Assembly (NCBI GenBank): GCA_022605955.1
Contig: JAKCOZ010000003.1
Coordinates: forward strand, 61,380,179 to 61,444,178
Direction of reading: 5' to 3'
Source: Rallus limicola
Lineage: Eukaryota; Chordata; Aves; Gruiformes; Rallidae
DNA: 64,000 nt
In this document: piece by piece, positions 34,630-46,215 of the stretch
How the letters are laid out: each line of letters opens with the position of its first letter
Position numbering within the stretch: the stretch's first letter is position 1
Notes under the pieces: model-generated
What the model saw: only the letters and a program-made list of their open reading frames with translations
Database searches by the model: none
Told to the model about the DNA's origin: nothing
Position numbers and translations under genes: made by a program

Positions 34630-36655
34630 GACAGCCCCACTGGGGTGCCGGCACCTGCGTGGGGACGGGGTTAACCCTCCCCTCGCTGCCTCTGCCGGAA
34701 CAGCCCCCGCTGCCAGCCCCGCCGGCTGCTGCCTCCTGCGTGGGGATGGGTCAAGGCAGTTCCCCCCGCTTCCCAATGTCTCCCCATAAAGGGTCCCCCA
34801 TTTACGTGCCCACAGGGTGATGGTTCCTGTGTGGGGATGGGGACAGCCACGCTCCCCGTCCCCCTCGGGAGGGTCCCCCGTTTCCAGCCCTGCTGGATGT
34901 TGGATCCCAGATGGGGATGGGGTCAAGCCACCCCCAGCACCACCCCCAACGTGATACCCCCTTTCCAGCCCCAGTGCTGGGGAGCTTACACTGGTGTGCA
35001 GACAGGGTCAGGGCCCCCATGTAGGGGTTCCCCCATTTCCAGCCCCATCAGGGCACTCACACTGACACAGAGATGGGGATAAGCCCCCTTCCCGCACCCT
35101 CCCCCCATGCACCCTGCTGCATTTAGAGGCTCAGTGAGGACTTGCCACCTGCACGGGGAAGGGTTCACCCCCTCCCCTCACTGTGCCCCATGGCAATGAA
35201 GGGCTCCTGCCTGGGGTGACCCCCTCCAGCCCCACTGGGACCCACTGTTCAGCTCAAGGGGAAGCGGGTTAGCCCTTTCCTCCCCCCCAGCTCGACTGGT
35301 TGGGGGGGGGGCAATGGACACCAACACAGTCACCTCTGCTGGGGACAGGGGTTAACCCTTGCCTTGCTAGCACCACTGTTACCGTGGGGGTAGGAGAGTT
35401 ACCCATCTCCTCACCACCCAGGCCAGCCCCACTGAGATACACCGGTGGGGCAAGGGGGGGAGGGAGCCGGGGGGGAGGTTGGGGGGGTTTAACCTCTTTC
35501 TGGCCACAGCACAGTGCTTTGAAGGGGCACAGCATTCCCTCTGGAGCGGGAGGGGTGGGGGTGGGGGGGGCGAGCAGAGAGGGGATAAGCCCTCGCCAGC
35601 CCCAAAGGGACATGCTGTAGCCCCATGGAGGGGGGTTAACCCATTCCTCCCAGCCCCACTTGGATGGTCTGTTATTGCCACAGGGCAGCAGGGTTAACCC
35701 CTTCCTCCCACTTCCCTCAGACCCAGGAAGACACACTGTCATTATGGGGGGGCTGAGCAGCTAACCCTGAACCCTGGCCCCCGCCCCACCAGGAAACCCT
35801 GTCACCCCAAGGGGGTAGAGGTGCCAACCCCCTCCTCCCCTGCCTTCAGCCCCATGGGGACCCCCTGTCACACCATGGGGCATGAAGGCTAGCAGCTAGC
35901 CTCTGCTCCCCACCCACAAAGGGGCAGTGGGGCTAACCGCCCCTTCCCAGCCCCACAGCAAAAACCTGTCACCCTATGGGCAGAGGGGAGGATCCCACCA
36001 GCCCCACGGGGACATCCTGTCACTTGGTGAGGCGGAGGTTTAATGCCCCCCATCAGGACATCCTGTGACCCCCATGGGTACAGAGGGGCTGCTTTCCCTT
36101 ACCAGCCCCACAGCGACGCCCTGTCACATCACGGGGCAGAGGGGCTAACCCCCCCCCCGCCCCACCGTCACTCCACAGGGCAGAGGGACTGACCTCTCTG
36201 CCCCACAGCGACATCCTGTCACCCCACGGGGCAGGAGGACCGAAGCTACCCCAGCCCCACAGCGACACCGTCACCCCACAGGGCTGAGAGACGGAGCCCT
36301 CCAACTTCACAGCGACACCCCGTCGCCCATGGGGTGGGGGAACCCACACCCCCCCAGCCCCATAGCGACACACCGTCGCGTCATGAAGCGCGGGGAAGGG
36401 ACGGGACGGGTCTGACCTCTCTGCCCCATAGCGACCCTTAGTCACCCCACGGGGCAGGGGGCCTTAGTCCCCCCCCCACAGCCCCCCCATCACCTCACGT
36501 GACAGAGGGACTTATCGCCCACCCTCCCCTCCCCAGCCCCACAGGGGCAACGTCATCCCATGGGGCAGAGGGACTTACCCCGCCCCCCCAGCCCCACTGC
36601 AACCCCACGGGGAGGAGGGACTGACCCCCAGCGACACCCTGTCACCACAGGGGGC
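34630..36655. repeat. Degenerate GC-rich minisatellite in DNAJB5 5' intron
   Basis: Irregular tandem repetition with a spacing of about 50-110 bp. The recurring core is CCAGCCCCACAGCGACA.. followed by CCTGTCACCCCACGGGGCAG and AGAGGGACTGACC or GGGTTAACCC. The core recurs at 35950, 36000, 36103, 36255, 36353, 36533 and 36588 among others. Most regular at 35900-36655 and more decayed to the left. Confidence 0.75.
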
Positions 36656-36806
36656 TGAGGGGCCGCGGGCCCGTCCCACCGGGAGCCGGTAGCGGCGCCG
36701 TGGGGGAAGGAAGGGGGTGTCTGTGTGGGGGAGAGGGGGGGTTCTGTGGGGCGGCGGTGTGGGGCAGCGCCATGGGGCAAGGCCGCCGCCGCCCCCCAAC
36801 ACTCAC

Positions 36807-36885
36807 CGCTCGCGCTGTCCCGGGGCGCCGCGCGCTCGCTGAGCCGCCCCCGCCCCCGCCCCCCGGCCGCCACGTCAGGGGAGTC
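36807..36885 (-). other. DNAJB5: Putative non-coding first exon of DNAJB5
   Basis: Inferred from a perfect minus-strand donor GTGAGT (36806-36801) inside the CpG island, downstream of a TATA/CArG-like TAAAAAG at 36913-36907. The transcription start near 36885 is a guess from the usual ~25-30 bp distance. Splicing to 30285 would give a 5'UTR before MGKDYYK. Confidence 0.5.
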
Positions 36886-36905
36886 CCGCCCGCGCACGCC
36901 CCGCC

Positions 36906-36915
36906 CCTTTTTAGG
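36906..36915. promoter_or_regulatory. CArG box / TATA-like element
   Basis: CCTTTTTAGG matches CC(A/T)6GG, the serum response factor site. On the minus strand the same bases read CCTAAAAAGG, which could also serve as a weak TATA box placed ~25-30 bp before the inferred start. Confidence 0.6.
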
Positions 36916-37130
36916 CGGGCGGGCGGTCCGTCCGCTCGCCTCGCCGCTCCGATTGGCTCCCACCTTGCGGGGGGAGGAGGGGCGAGCCGGGCGGCGAGGC
37001 GGAGAGACCCACCCTTAACCTCGACCCACCTCTCCCCTGCCGCCTTCTATTGGCCAGTTCAAGCCGGCACCGCCCCTTCGCCGCGCTCCCATTGGCCGGC
37101 CGCACGGCCGCGGCGGCGGGATCCCCGAGG

Positions 37131-37143
37131 GAATCTTCTGGAA
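37131..37143. promoter_or_regulatory. Heat-shock element (HSF site)
   Basis: GAATCTTCTGGAA is a perfect alternating nGAAnnTTCnnGAAn trimer, the consensus binding site for HSF trimers. It lies about 215-245 bp upstream of the inferred DNAJB5 start, between two CCAAT boxes. Confidence 0.75.
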
Positions 37144-37271
37144 GGGTGTGATGTCATTGGCGGGCCGCGCATCAAACCCCCCCCCGCCCCCCCTCCTCTC
37201 CCCTCCCCACACACACACACACTGGGCCCAGGGTGGGGGGCGTGCTGCTGGGGTCGGGGTCCCAGCGCCTG

Positions 37272-37369
37272 GCCCGGGCGAGGCGGCGGGCGGGGGCCGG
37301 GAGCCTCCAGCCGCGGGGGGACCCCCGCGGCTGGAGGCTCCCGGCCCCCGCCCGCCGCCTCGCCCGGGC
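37272..37369. repeat. Perfect palindrome, 48-bp arms, 2-nt centre
   Basis: Left arm 37272-37319 (GCCCGGGCGAGGCGGC...) and right arm 37322-37369 are exact reverse complements around a central GA. Extremely GC-rich. The right arm ends exactly where CR1 sequence begins. Confidence 0.95.
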
Positions 37370-38100
37370 AGAGCAGCCACCCCTTCGACCTGCCCAGAGC
37401 CCTGTGGAGAAGGACCTGGGGTGGGGGGGGTCCTGGTGGGCAACGAGCTCTCCATGAGCCAGCAGTGTGTCCTCCTGGCCCAGGCAGCCAATGGTACCTG
37501 GAGGGGGGGGGCGTTGGGGTCAAGGGAGGTGGTCCTCCCCCTCTGCTCTGCCCTGGTGAGGCCACACCTGGAGTGCTGTGTCCAGCTCTGGGCTCCCCAG
37601 GTCAGGACGGCCCAGGAACTGCTGGAGAGAGTCCAGGGAAGGACTGTATGATCCCTATAATTACGGGGGGTGGGGCTGGAACATCTCTCTGGTGAGAAAA
37701 GGCTGAAGGGGCTGCGGCTTTCAGCCTGGAGAACACTCAGGAGGGATCTCATTAACACTTAGAAATTAAGACCCTAAAGGGGTGATGTCAAGAGGATGGA
37801 GCCTGGCTCTTCCCAGTGGTGCCCAGCAACAGGACAATGGACAATGGGGACAAGCTGGAACACGGAGTTCCATCTCAGCACGAGGCAAGGCTTGTTCACT
37901 TAAGCACAGCAGAGTGCTGGGACAGGCTGCCCAGAGAGGCTGTGACGTCTCCTTCGCAGGAGAGATTCAAGACCTTTCCAGATGCTGCCCTGTGCATCCT
38001 GCTCTGGATGATCCTGCTTTGGAAGCAGGTGGGACCAGATGATCTCCAGAGCTCCCCACCAGCCCCCACCATTGTGGGATTCCTGGGGTTCACAGCTCAC
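37370..38100 (+). mobile_element. CR1 LINE, 5'-truncated
   Basis: Matches the 3' part of avian CR1 through its length: GTGGAGAAGGACCTGGGG, GAGCTCTCCATGAGCCAGCA, GCCCTGGTGAGGCCACACCT, GAACTGCTGGAGAGAGTCCA, AGAGGATGGAGCCTGGCTCT, GGACAGGCTGCCCAGAGAGG and GGGACCAGATGATCTCCAGA. The 3' terminal octamer repeats are degraded. Moderately diverged, with small internal deletions. Non-coding. Confidence 0.92.
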
Positions 38101-40240
38101 CCCTTTCCCTGTGGTTTGGTCACAGCGCCTGTCTCCCTGTCATTTCTTGGGATGGGGCTGGGGTCTCGGGTCCCCTGGGGCAGGGTGTGAGCAGCCCACC
38201 TGCCCTTCTCCTTTCACCCCCATGTGAGGAGTTTGTGGAGCCCCTCTGAGCTGGGAGAGTCAGTGTTCTCACTGTGGTCCCCGTGCAGCAGCGGCTGAGT
38301 CATCCTGATATTAAACCAGCACTTACTGTTACCGCCTGTTTCTGTTCGTTTGTTTGGCTGGCCGTGTACCCCCCGGGCGGGGGGGCTTGCTGGGCTCAGC
38401 CTGTGCCGAGCCTGTGCCCTGGCCTTGCGTGTGTGCTTTTTGTTCTTTCCATGGGCCCTTCGTCATCGGGGGCACTGGAGGCCCTGTGCTCCCAGGAGCA
38501 GCCGGCGCTGCCAGCCCCACGCTCCCGAATGATCTGCTTGGCCTGCAGCCGGCCCCGGGCACAGATGAGGGCTCTGCTCCGGGGCTGGATGCAGCCCCTC
38601 TGCCACTGAAAGCCGGGATGGAGTGAGGTTAAGGCAGAGCACAGGCTCTCTTCTGCTGGGGCAGAGGGTGTCTTGTCCCAAACCGCTCCTCCTTCACAGC
38701 CCCGTCAGCCTGCTGGCACATCCGCACCCTTTTAAAGACACGCCGGGAAAGTGCAGGGAGGGGTGGCAGGAATAATTAAAGGTACGAAGCTGTTTCCATA
38801 GAAGGAACAATTACATAAACTGGCTCTCTTCCGTCTGGGGGAAGAGATGACTGAGGGAGGCATGACGGGGAATAATAAAACCCTGTGCGGGGCATGGTGG
38901 GGGGAAGGTGAGTGGGGATGGGTTGCAGGAGCTCCCTTCCCTTGGCGGGGCAGGGGTGTGTCCCAGCACGAGTGGGCTTTGTGAAACGGTTTGGGGTGAG
39001 CCTTGGGAGGAGGGATGTAGGGAAGTTGGTAAAAGCTTGTCTGTAGTCAAAAAGGCAATTAAGCAAATTCCTTAAAGAGAAATCCACCGAGGGCTGGTGA
39101 GCCCCGCGATGGTGCTTCTGGTGTGGGAGATCCCCGGGCTGCAGGGATCACATCCCTGCACTGTGCTCCCCAGAAGCTTCAGCTTCTCCCACGGCTTTGG
39201 ATGTAGGTCTCTGTCCTGGAGAGGATGGCAAGGTGGGGAGCCTTGGCTTGGGCTTTTCTTGTGTCAAAGCATCATCGCTCAGTGTCTGAGCATTGGGGCA
39301 GTGGACAAGGCCAGCAAGCTCTGAGCCTCCTGCCCAAGGGCCAGCTGTGATGTGTGTTCCCAGCAGGCAGCACAAAGCCATGGAGGAGACCTTTCTCTCT
39401 GCACTGAGGTGTTCCCCCTGTCCTGCTTGGACTCCCCAGCTCAGTGTGGCTTGAGGAAGTCTCCAGTGACTGTGGCTGGGTGAGCTGGGGAGATGCATCT
39501 GAGGACACTGGGCTTGGCAGCAGCAGGGTTTGTACTCTGTTCTCCACAGCGAGAGCAGCGCCTACGCATTCAGTGCTGTCTCTCCTTCCTGCCTGTTCCC
39601 ATCCATAGAGATGCCACCCGCCTTTTCCAGCACCCTGAGCTACAGGATGAGGAAAGGGCTGCAAGGGAAGAAGAAAAAAAATAATTAAAAAAAAAATCCA
39701 TGCCTAGTCTTTTTTTTTTTTTTTTCATTTTGTTGTTGGATTACTGCTGTTCCTCATTCCTCTCCTGCTGCTGTCCTGGCTGTGGTCTGAAGTTGATGCA
39801 TCTCTGAGGAGGAGATGCTGGTGGCTCACTTTCCAGGTCAGGCCTGGGTCTTACCTCCTGCTGAAAGCCCTGCCTGTGCAGGCAAGCCCTGCCATGGGGA
39901 CATGAGACCTTCTTCCTTGGAGCTCATCCAGCCCCTGGCATGTCCCCCAAGGAAACGGCTCTCACCCAGCTCCCCATCACCCCGGTGTTCTCAGGCATGG
40001 GCTTCTGCCAGCCCAGCTCAGAACACAAGATAATCCTGATGGGAATGGTCCCCGGAAGGTCTTGTGCTCCAAGCTGGGTCAGACGTGAGGTCAGATCAGA
40101 ATGCTCAGGGCTTTATCCAGGCAGACCCTGAGCATCCCCAAGGATGCTAATGGCACTGGAAGAGCTTGTTTGAGCAGCATCTCCCACGTCCTCCTCATGG
40201 TGCTGCGTCTCACCAGAACCTGCTGGGTCTCTGAGGGCAC
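38101..40240. other. Intergenic, DNAJB5 to PHF24, part 1
   Basis: No gene recognised. An AT-richer stretch at 38770-39080 stands out from the GC-rich surroundings (e.g. AATAATTAAAGGTACGAAGC) and may be a conserved non-coding element. A-run and T-run at 39672-39725. Confidence 0.5.
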
Positions 40241-40241
40241 G

Positions 40242-40344
40242 CGGGAGGGAGGGAAGGAGGGAGGGAAGGAGGGAAGGAGGGAGGGAGGGAGGGAGGGAGG
40301 GAGGGAGGGAGGGAGGGAGGGAGAGAGGGAGGGAGGGAGGGGGT
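40242..40344. repeat. (GGGA)n simple repeat
   Basis: Almost uninterrupted GGGA/GGAA purine tract of about 100 bp on the plus strand. Confidence 0.95.
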
Positions 40345-40561
40345 GGAAGCTGCTGTTACCCGTAATGATGGTGTTGGGTTTGTCCTCCCCGGCTGGGGCT
40401 GAGGACGCGGGCTCTGCCTCCCCTATGCCAGCGTGCTGCCGGTTGCAGCCGAGCCGGCCGCTCCGCTCTGCTCCGCACCTGCGGGGGTGGCATAATGAGC
40501 CGTGTCCTTGTCTCAACCTGCCGCTTCCTTTCCCGGCAGCGTCTGTGCTACCAGCTGGGTG

Positions 40562-40631
40562 GGTTTTTTTCTTCTTCTTTCTTTCTTTCTTTCTTTTTTT
40601 TTTTTTTCCTTTCAAATACAATTTTTTTCTT

Positions 40632-40663
<32 letters not shown>

Positions 40664-40693
40664 CCCCTTTCCCTCCCTCCCTCCCTCCTTCCT
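40562..40693. repeat. Polypyrimidine tract (CTTT)n, T-run, (CCCT)n
   Basis: About 130 bp almost free of purines: CTTCTTCTTTCTTTC, long T runs, then CCCTCCCTCCCTCC. The end of the tract is the reverse complement of the GGGA tract 320 bp to the left. Confidence 0.95.
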
Positions 40694-43600
40694 GCCTCTG
40701 TTCTCAAGTGGTTCCCAGCCGGTGCTGGCACGCATCCCTCGCCAGAGCCCTCCTCCCAGGCCGACCTTTGCAAACCCCCCTGGATGAGCGCTGCCGGGGC
40801 TCTCCTGCCACCCACGTCCCCTGCGCGTGGGGGAGATGCGAGCGGCTCAGCGCGGCGGTGGGCAGGGGTGCGTGGGAGATCTCTGTCCCCGCGCCCCCCC
40901 CCCCCCGTTCCCTGCTGTCCCCCACCTGTGCCTGGGCTATGCCGGAGCGGCTGAGATCCGGAGGCAGAAGCGAACGGGAGGAAAAGGTGGCATGGGGGGA
41001 TGCCACGGTGCTTTTTTTTGCGGGGAGGGCAGAACCTGGGGAGGAGCAAGGCTGCGCTGGGCACGTCCTGTTTCTGGGTGCTTTGGTTTTCCCTGACCCA
41101 TCCCACCGGGTCCTGCCCTGAAATGCCAACACACAGGTCTAAACCGGGCTGGGGGAGCCCCTCACGTAGCCGTCTCTGCCAGCCCCGGACAGGAGAGGTG
41201 ATGTCCCCAGTCCGGTTTGTGGATCCTAGAGCACAGCAAGTCATCTTAGGCCGCTGAGGGACTCAAACCCTGAGCGGCTGGACGCTGGATGAGGTGCTGC
41301 CCAGTGAGGCTGGGCAACGGTAGCTGAGAGCCAGCAGCACTTCTGCGGCCCTGGCATCCTCCTCTCTAACCTCATTTGTCCCCCTGGAAGGGAGGCAAGC
41401 CATGCTAGGATCCCCAAACAGCCCCTGGGGACCCATCTGTGTGTGGAGGACGTGTGCTGAAGTTTGGCTTGGCTCCATTTCAGCTTCCAGCCTTCGCTCC
41501 ACTTTCCTCAGCGAAGGCACCCTGCAGCACTTGATGATTTCTCTGGGGGAATGTCTCTCTCCAAGTTAGGTTTTAACCAAGTTATTTCCAGTCTCAGTTT
41601 GGGTGCCAGGCGCACTGAGCTCTTATAGTCTCTCCAGCCACACCAACCATCATTTCTGGAATTTTGGCATTGAAATGCATCCTGAGTCCCTGCTTCCCAG
41701 GACAGAGGCATCCATGGGTGTTCCCAGCAGGGATGCTGGCCCTGAAGGTCGCATCTGGAGGGATGTAGAGACAAACCCTGCTGCACCTGTTGGGGGTCTG
41801 TCCATTTGATGCTCTGCCTGGCATGTAGTTCTTAATTTGCTAAATGAGCTGAGGGTGGGAAGATGTGATGGGACACAAAGCAGCACCCCTTGGAGGACTG
41901 CTTAATGCCTCTGTGGTGAGTGACCTCTCTCAAAAAAAAAAAAAAAAAAGAGACAAAAAAAGAAAAGAAGATGGTGCTGCCTGGCAATGCACAGGGCAGC
42001 TTGCCTTTGTTCTGGTCTTGCCTCTTCTCCGCTGCCTTCTGAACATCTTTCCCTGTGACTGCCCTGGGCTGACGGCGGGTGATGCTCAGAGGGATGACAG
42101 TGGTATTATGCTGGGGCAGAAGACCCCACTGGTGCCCGGTTGTTTCCCTCCCCACCATAACCTGTAACTATTAGCCCTGATGCTTCCTGAGTGTCCCTTC
42201 TCCTTGGTCCAGCAGCGTTACGGATGGTGAGTGAGTAAAGCTGTAAAGAGGAGTGCTGGAGGGTGCTGAGATGACCCAGTCTTGTCTTTGAGAGCAAACA
42301 GGCTCTTGGCACTGCCTGGCCCTGGGCATCTCAGCTCAGCCCCGTGGTGCTTGCCAGCCCTTGGCCCTGTTCCAGTCATCTGGTGGCTCTATGGCCCCTC
42401 CCTCCTGTTCACTGCCTGCTTCTGGCAGGGAACATCCCTGTCTGGAGCTTTTCATCAGGAGCCTGAGGCACCAGCCGGTGTTGGGGTTGAAGTGGCAGTG
42501 GATGGGGTAGTGAGTGAGCCAGGGATGCTGGTGGGGACTGGCTGTAGCAAGGATGCTTTTCCTTTGTGCCTGTTTCTCTCTCAGAGGCAGAGTGTGGGGA
42601 GGTGGGGCAGGGGGTGGAGGTGGAATGTGAAGTGGCAGTCAGAGAAGTGTTATGGGTCACCAAAGCTGCAGGTCAAGCAGCTTTCTCCTGTGTGTCTGGC
42701 CCAGAGGGCAGGCTTTGGAGGTTTCTGTTTGTCTGACCTCCCTGAGCACCCATCGCTGTGGTATCTGGGCACACTGATCCTCTCCTGACTGGCTGCTCGG
42801 TATGTGGGGATTTGCTGGATGTGTTGCTCCTTGGGGGAAAGGAGGTTGGGCTTGCCCAGTCAGTTTTCTAGGCATCCTCTGCCTTGCTGTCCTGCTCCTT
42901 CTGCTCCTGGTCAGGGTGAAGGGGGACTCCTGGTCACCATCCACATCCCTTCCCACACCCCTCTCATAATGCTGACTGGGGAGGACACCCAGCCAGCATA
43001 GAGCCCCAGGCTCTCCCCTCAGACCCAACCAATGGGCAGGGTGGTGGGGCTGGCTGTTCCCCAGCACTCCCCAGTGCCACCCAGCAGCCCCTTGAACTGA
43101 GGCCCTGGCCCGTTGGGGATGGCAGAGAGGATTCACGCTGGCGCGCGGGATCCAGAGCTGCTGCAAGGCACCACCACACAGCCAGCCCCAGTTGCCTCCA
43201 TCACAAACCAGCCACATCTGATCCTGGTGACGGGTGGCAGTGGGTTAAGGTAGAAGCAAGCCTTGGCAAACACCACCCTCCAATTTTCTGGAAGAGAGCG
43301 GGCGAAGAAGGAAAAGTTACAGTGCGGCGTAATGAGGGAGCAAACGAGGAGAGCAGCAGCGTTTCCACGTGAGAAGGGGCTGGGAGAATTAATGCTGGGG
43401 AAAATACAGCCCCAAACTAATTCCCTGCTTTGCTTCCACCTTCGGTAAGGGCAGTGGCACTGAATGTACCGCCCGAAGGAGGGTGAGGAGTGGGAGGGAG
43501 GCGCGGAGGAGAAATTGCTGCTGCTGGAAGGGAACAAAACCACAGTGTGCTGGGCTTGGGGAGAGGGGCTGAGCTCCACCGTGGCTCCTGGATTGCTGCC

Positions 43601-45327
43601 ATGTGCTGTGACGGTGGCATGGCTCCTCTTTGGCACGCTGATGTCCTTACAAAGGATCGCCCTGGCTGAGGTGGTATTGAACAAGCTGTGTTTGTGAGGG
43701 AGAAAGAACAGTCGGGGCAGGTACAGGCCACTGTGAGCAGCCTTAGATTCTAGTTGAGGTGGAGGGAAACCAAGAATATTCGAAGTCAGATGGGAAGAGA
43801 AGCCAGCGAGGGGCAGGTGGGGGCAAGGTGCAGGCTCTGGGCTGATGCTTTTGCTTCCTTGAGGCTTGTGGCCCAGCAGCCACATCACTGGGCCACACCG
43901 ATGCGAGCTGTTGACCCCACTGCTCCCCATCCCACACAGATGTCCACACGGCAGCAGTGAGAGGGGGGAACTGAGCTGGGTGCCCATCCCACAGGTCCTG
44001 GGGTGCTGGCTGGTACATCAGCGCTTCCCTTCTGCACGAGGGGAGGGAGGGTAGGACGGGGAAAGCGTCGTGACAGCTGACCATCCTGGATGCCAAGACC
44101 CGTGACCTGCTCTCCAGGTCAGGAAAGGGTCCCTGGGCAGGGCAGGATGCTGTGCTCGCTGCACACGCCGCCGTGCACCGCGGCTCGGTGCCGCTGCGAG
44201 GCTGCCAGGTGAGGGGGGCGGGCGGTGGAGATGGGATGTTTTCTTGGGCACCTCGCGGTGCTTAAAAAAAGAGAAGTTATTCCAGGAAAAGAAGCGATCT
44301 GAATCCGCTTCCATCTCCCTGCCTGGTGCGGTGGCTTGTCCCGCACTGGGCTGGAGTTACGCAAGGGCTGTGTGCTGGCAGAGCAGGGCCCTGGGCAGGC
44401 ATGGCTGGATACGGGCACCGCTCTGCCCTGCTGCTGCCTGGCCGTGCCTGCGTGTGGCTGGCGTGTGCTGGACCCACGCGTGGGGTCTGCATGGCAGAGC
44501 GTGCCAGGGCTGTGCCCACGCGTGTGTGGGCAAGCGTGGGGTCTGCCCAGCGTTGTGCACAGGCCTGTGCTGCGAGCCTGCACGTCCCAGGGCAGGGTTT
44601 CTCGGGTGACAACCCCAGGCTGGACCTCACAGCTTATAAATGGAGGTTTCTGGTGCAGGGACGTGGCACTGGGTGTGCACACGCTGCACGCCATGCACAT
44701 ACATGTGCCCCATGCCATGCGTGCACTGCATGGCCGCTGACAGGTCCCACTGAAGCTTTTGGGGATGGAGGGGGGACCCATCTGGCCATGGTGAGGAGGT
44801 TTTGCTACAGCAGCATCCTCCAAGCCATAGGGGCAACCACAGCCAGGAGCGCTTACATGAGTGCTGAGGGGGCATCTCCTAACTCGGGGTGCCTGGACTT
44901 GAGACCAAAAAGTGGCAGTGGGCCACATCGGTCACCCCACCACGCCACGGAGGGGGACACACACGGAATTTGCTCCAGCCAGGGTCTCCCACCTGCAGAG
45001 CTGGGGTTGGCGTGGAGGGACAGGCACGGATCCGTGCTGTCCTTGCACTTCCCAGCAGGTAGTGGTGGGTGAGGAAGGTGGCTGTGGAGCTGGGGGTTAG
45101 GGAGGGGTGCGTGTGTGTGTGGTGGGGGGGGTGTGTGGGGTGGGGAGAGGGGGGTGTGTGGGGATTCCTGGAGAGCGTAGGGGTGGGCGCACGTGTCTGC
45201 CGCACATGCCTGGCTGTGCGTATGTCTGCATGTAGGGGCAGAGCTTCCGGAGAGGGTGAATGAATGAGGCAATTCACTAATTCTGCGCTGGCTCCGGCGA
45301 GGCTTTTCCTTTACAGGCAGGCATGCG

Positions 45328-45390
45328 CCGGGCGCGTGGGCTCCTGCCTGCGTATGCGCGTGGGCTCCTGCCTGCGTGTGCAGGTGGGCG
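45328..45390. repeat. 24-bp direct repeat
   Basis: GCGCGTGGGCTCCTGCCTGC occurs twice in tandem (starting about 45332 and 45356), with a partial third GCAGGTGGG. Confidence 0.8.
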
Positions 45391-46138
45391 TCGAGGGGGC
45401 TTCGGGAGATGTTTGCCACGTCAGGGAATTCACTCCGGGGGCTGGCGAGCGCACCACACCCCCCCCCCCCCCCCCTCTTTTTTCCCTCCCCCCCCCCCCA
45501 CTGCACTCGCTGCCTTGTCTGCTTGGCGCAGCATTGTGTAACTTCCGACGCCCCGGCCGGATCTCCTTCCCTGGGAAAAGGAAGGTGGGGGGGATGCTAC
45601 AGCTGCCCTCCCTGCTTGCTGTCAGGGAGGCCAAACGAGGCAAAGAGGGGCAAGCCCAAATGTCCTCCCCTGCCCCGGGGATGCTGGTGCCTTTCCTCCC
45701 CATGACAGAGGGAGGGCTGGCCTCAGGCAGCAGGACTGCTCCAGTGGACAAAGGGACTGGCTGCAGGGAAAAAGCCCTTGGCAGCCAAAAAAGCAGAGGC
45801 GCTCTTTCTCTGCACCCCCCAAATTTATGCTCTTCAGGCCAGGTGCTTGCCCTGGGAGAGGTAAGGAGGGCATGGGTCTGCCCCTGTACCTGCAAGAGAC
45901 ACCGGCATGCCAGTGCATCTCCCTGCATGTCAGCACTTGTGAGAGCTGGGCTGAGACCCACCAACTCATCTCATGCAATGCTGGGTAATTGGGAGAGAAG
46001 GAGATGGGGCCAGCAGGGCCCCTTGTGCCCATCATCCATAGCCCAGTGGAGGCACCCAGGGGAGACAGGGGGAAAGCAGAGGGATGGATGGAGTGGGGGG
46101 AGATCCGCCTGACATTTTTGTGTCTCCTCTGGCAGCCG

Positions 46139-46215
46139 CATTGCCATGCTGATAGCACTGTTGCCATGCCAGTACAGTTGCTGCCATGCCGGTACAGCCG
46201 GTACTGCTGTTGCCA
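46139..46215. repeat. ~21-bp degenerate tandem repeat
   Basis: Three to four copies based on TTGCCATGCCRGTACAGYTG (e.g. TTGCCATGCCAGTACAGTTG, then TGCCATGCCGGTACAGCC). Confidence 0.75.

Larger units (their letters stand above)
30286..36806 (-). other. DNAJB5: DNAJB5 5' intron(s)
   Basis: About 6.5 kb between the J-domain exon and the putative non-coding first exon, interrupted by the alternative coding exon at 33202-33269. Holds an AT-richer patch at 30820-30960, A-runs at 30977-31023 and 32934-32956, a G-run at 32730-32752, and a degenerate minisatellite over 34630-36655. No other gene was recognised; overlapping long frames here (31054-31728 +, 31427-31996 -) are not coding-like. Confidence 0.7.
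36860..37165 (-). promoter_or_regulatory. DNAJB5: DNAJB5 CpG-island promoter
   Basis: CpG-dense block directly upstream (minus sense) of the putative first exon. Contains a three-unit heat-shock element (37131-37143), four CCAAT boxes on the minus strand (ATTGG on plus at 36952, 37049, 37091, 37156), a CArG box (36906-36915), GC boxes and a CRE half-site TGACGTG near 36868. The consistent orientation of the CCAAT boxes and the HSP40 identity of the gene support the assignment. Confidence 0.65.

Noticed and set aside
36700..37695. 331-codon plus frame across the CpG island, palindrome and CR1
   Set aside because: Spans promoter, inverted repeat and transposon sequence; cannot be one protein.
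40095..40225. Additional antisense CR1 copy
   Set aside because: A CAGGGCTTTATCCAGGCAGA start resembles CR1, but the rest could not be aligned from memory; a library search would decide.
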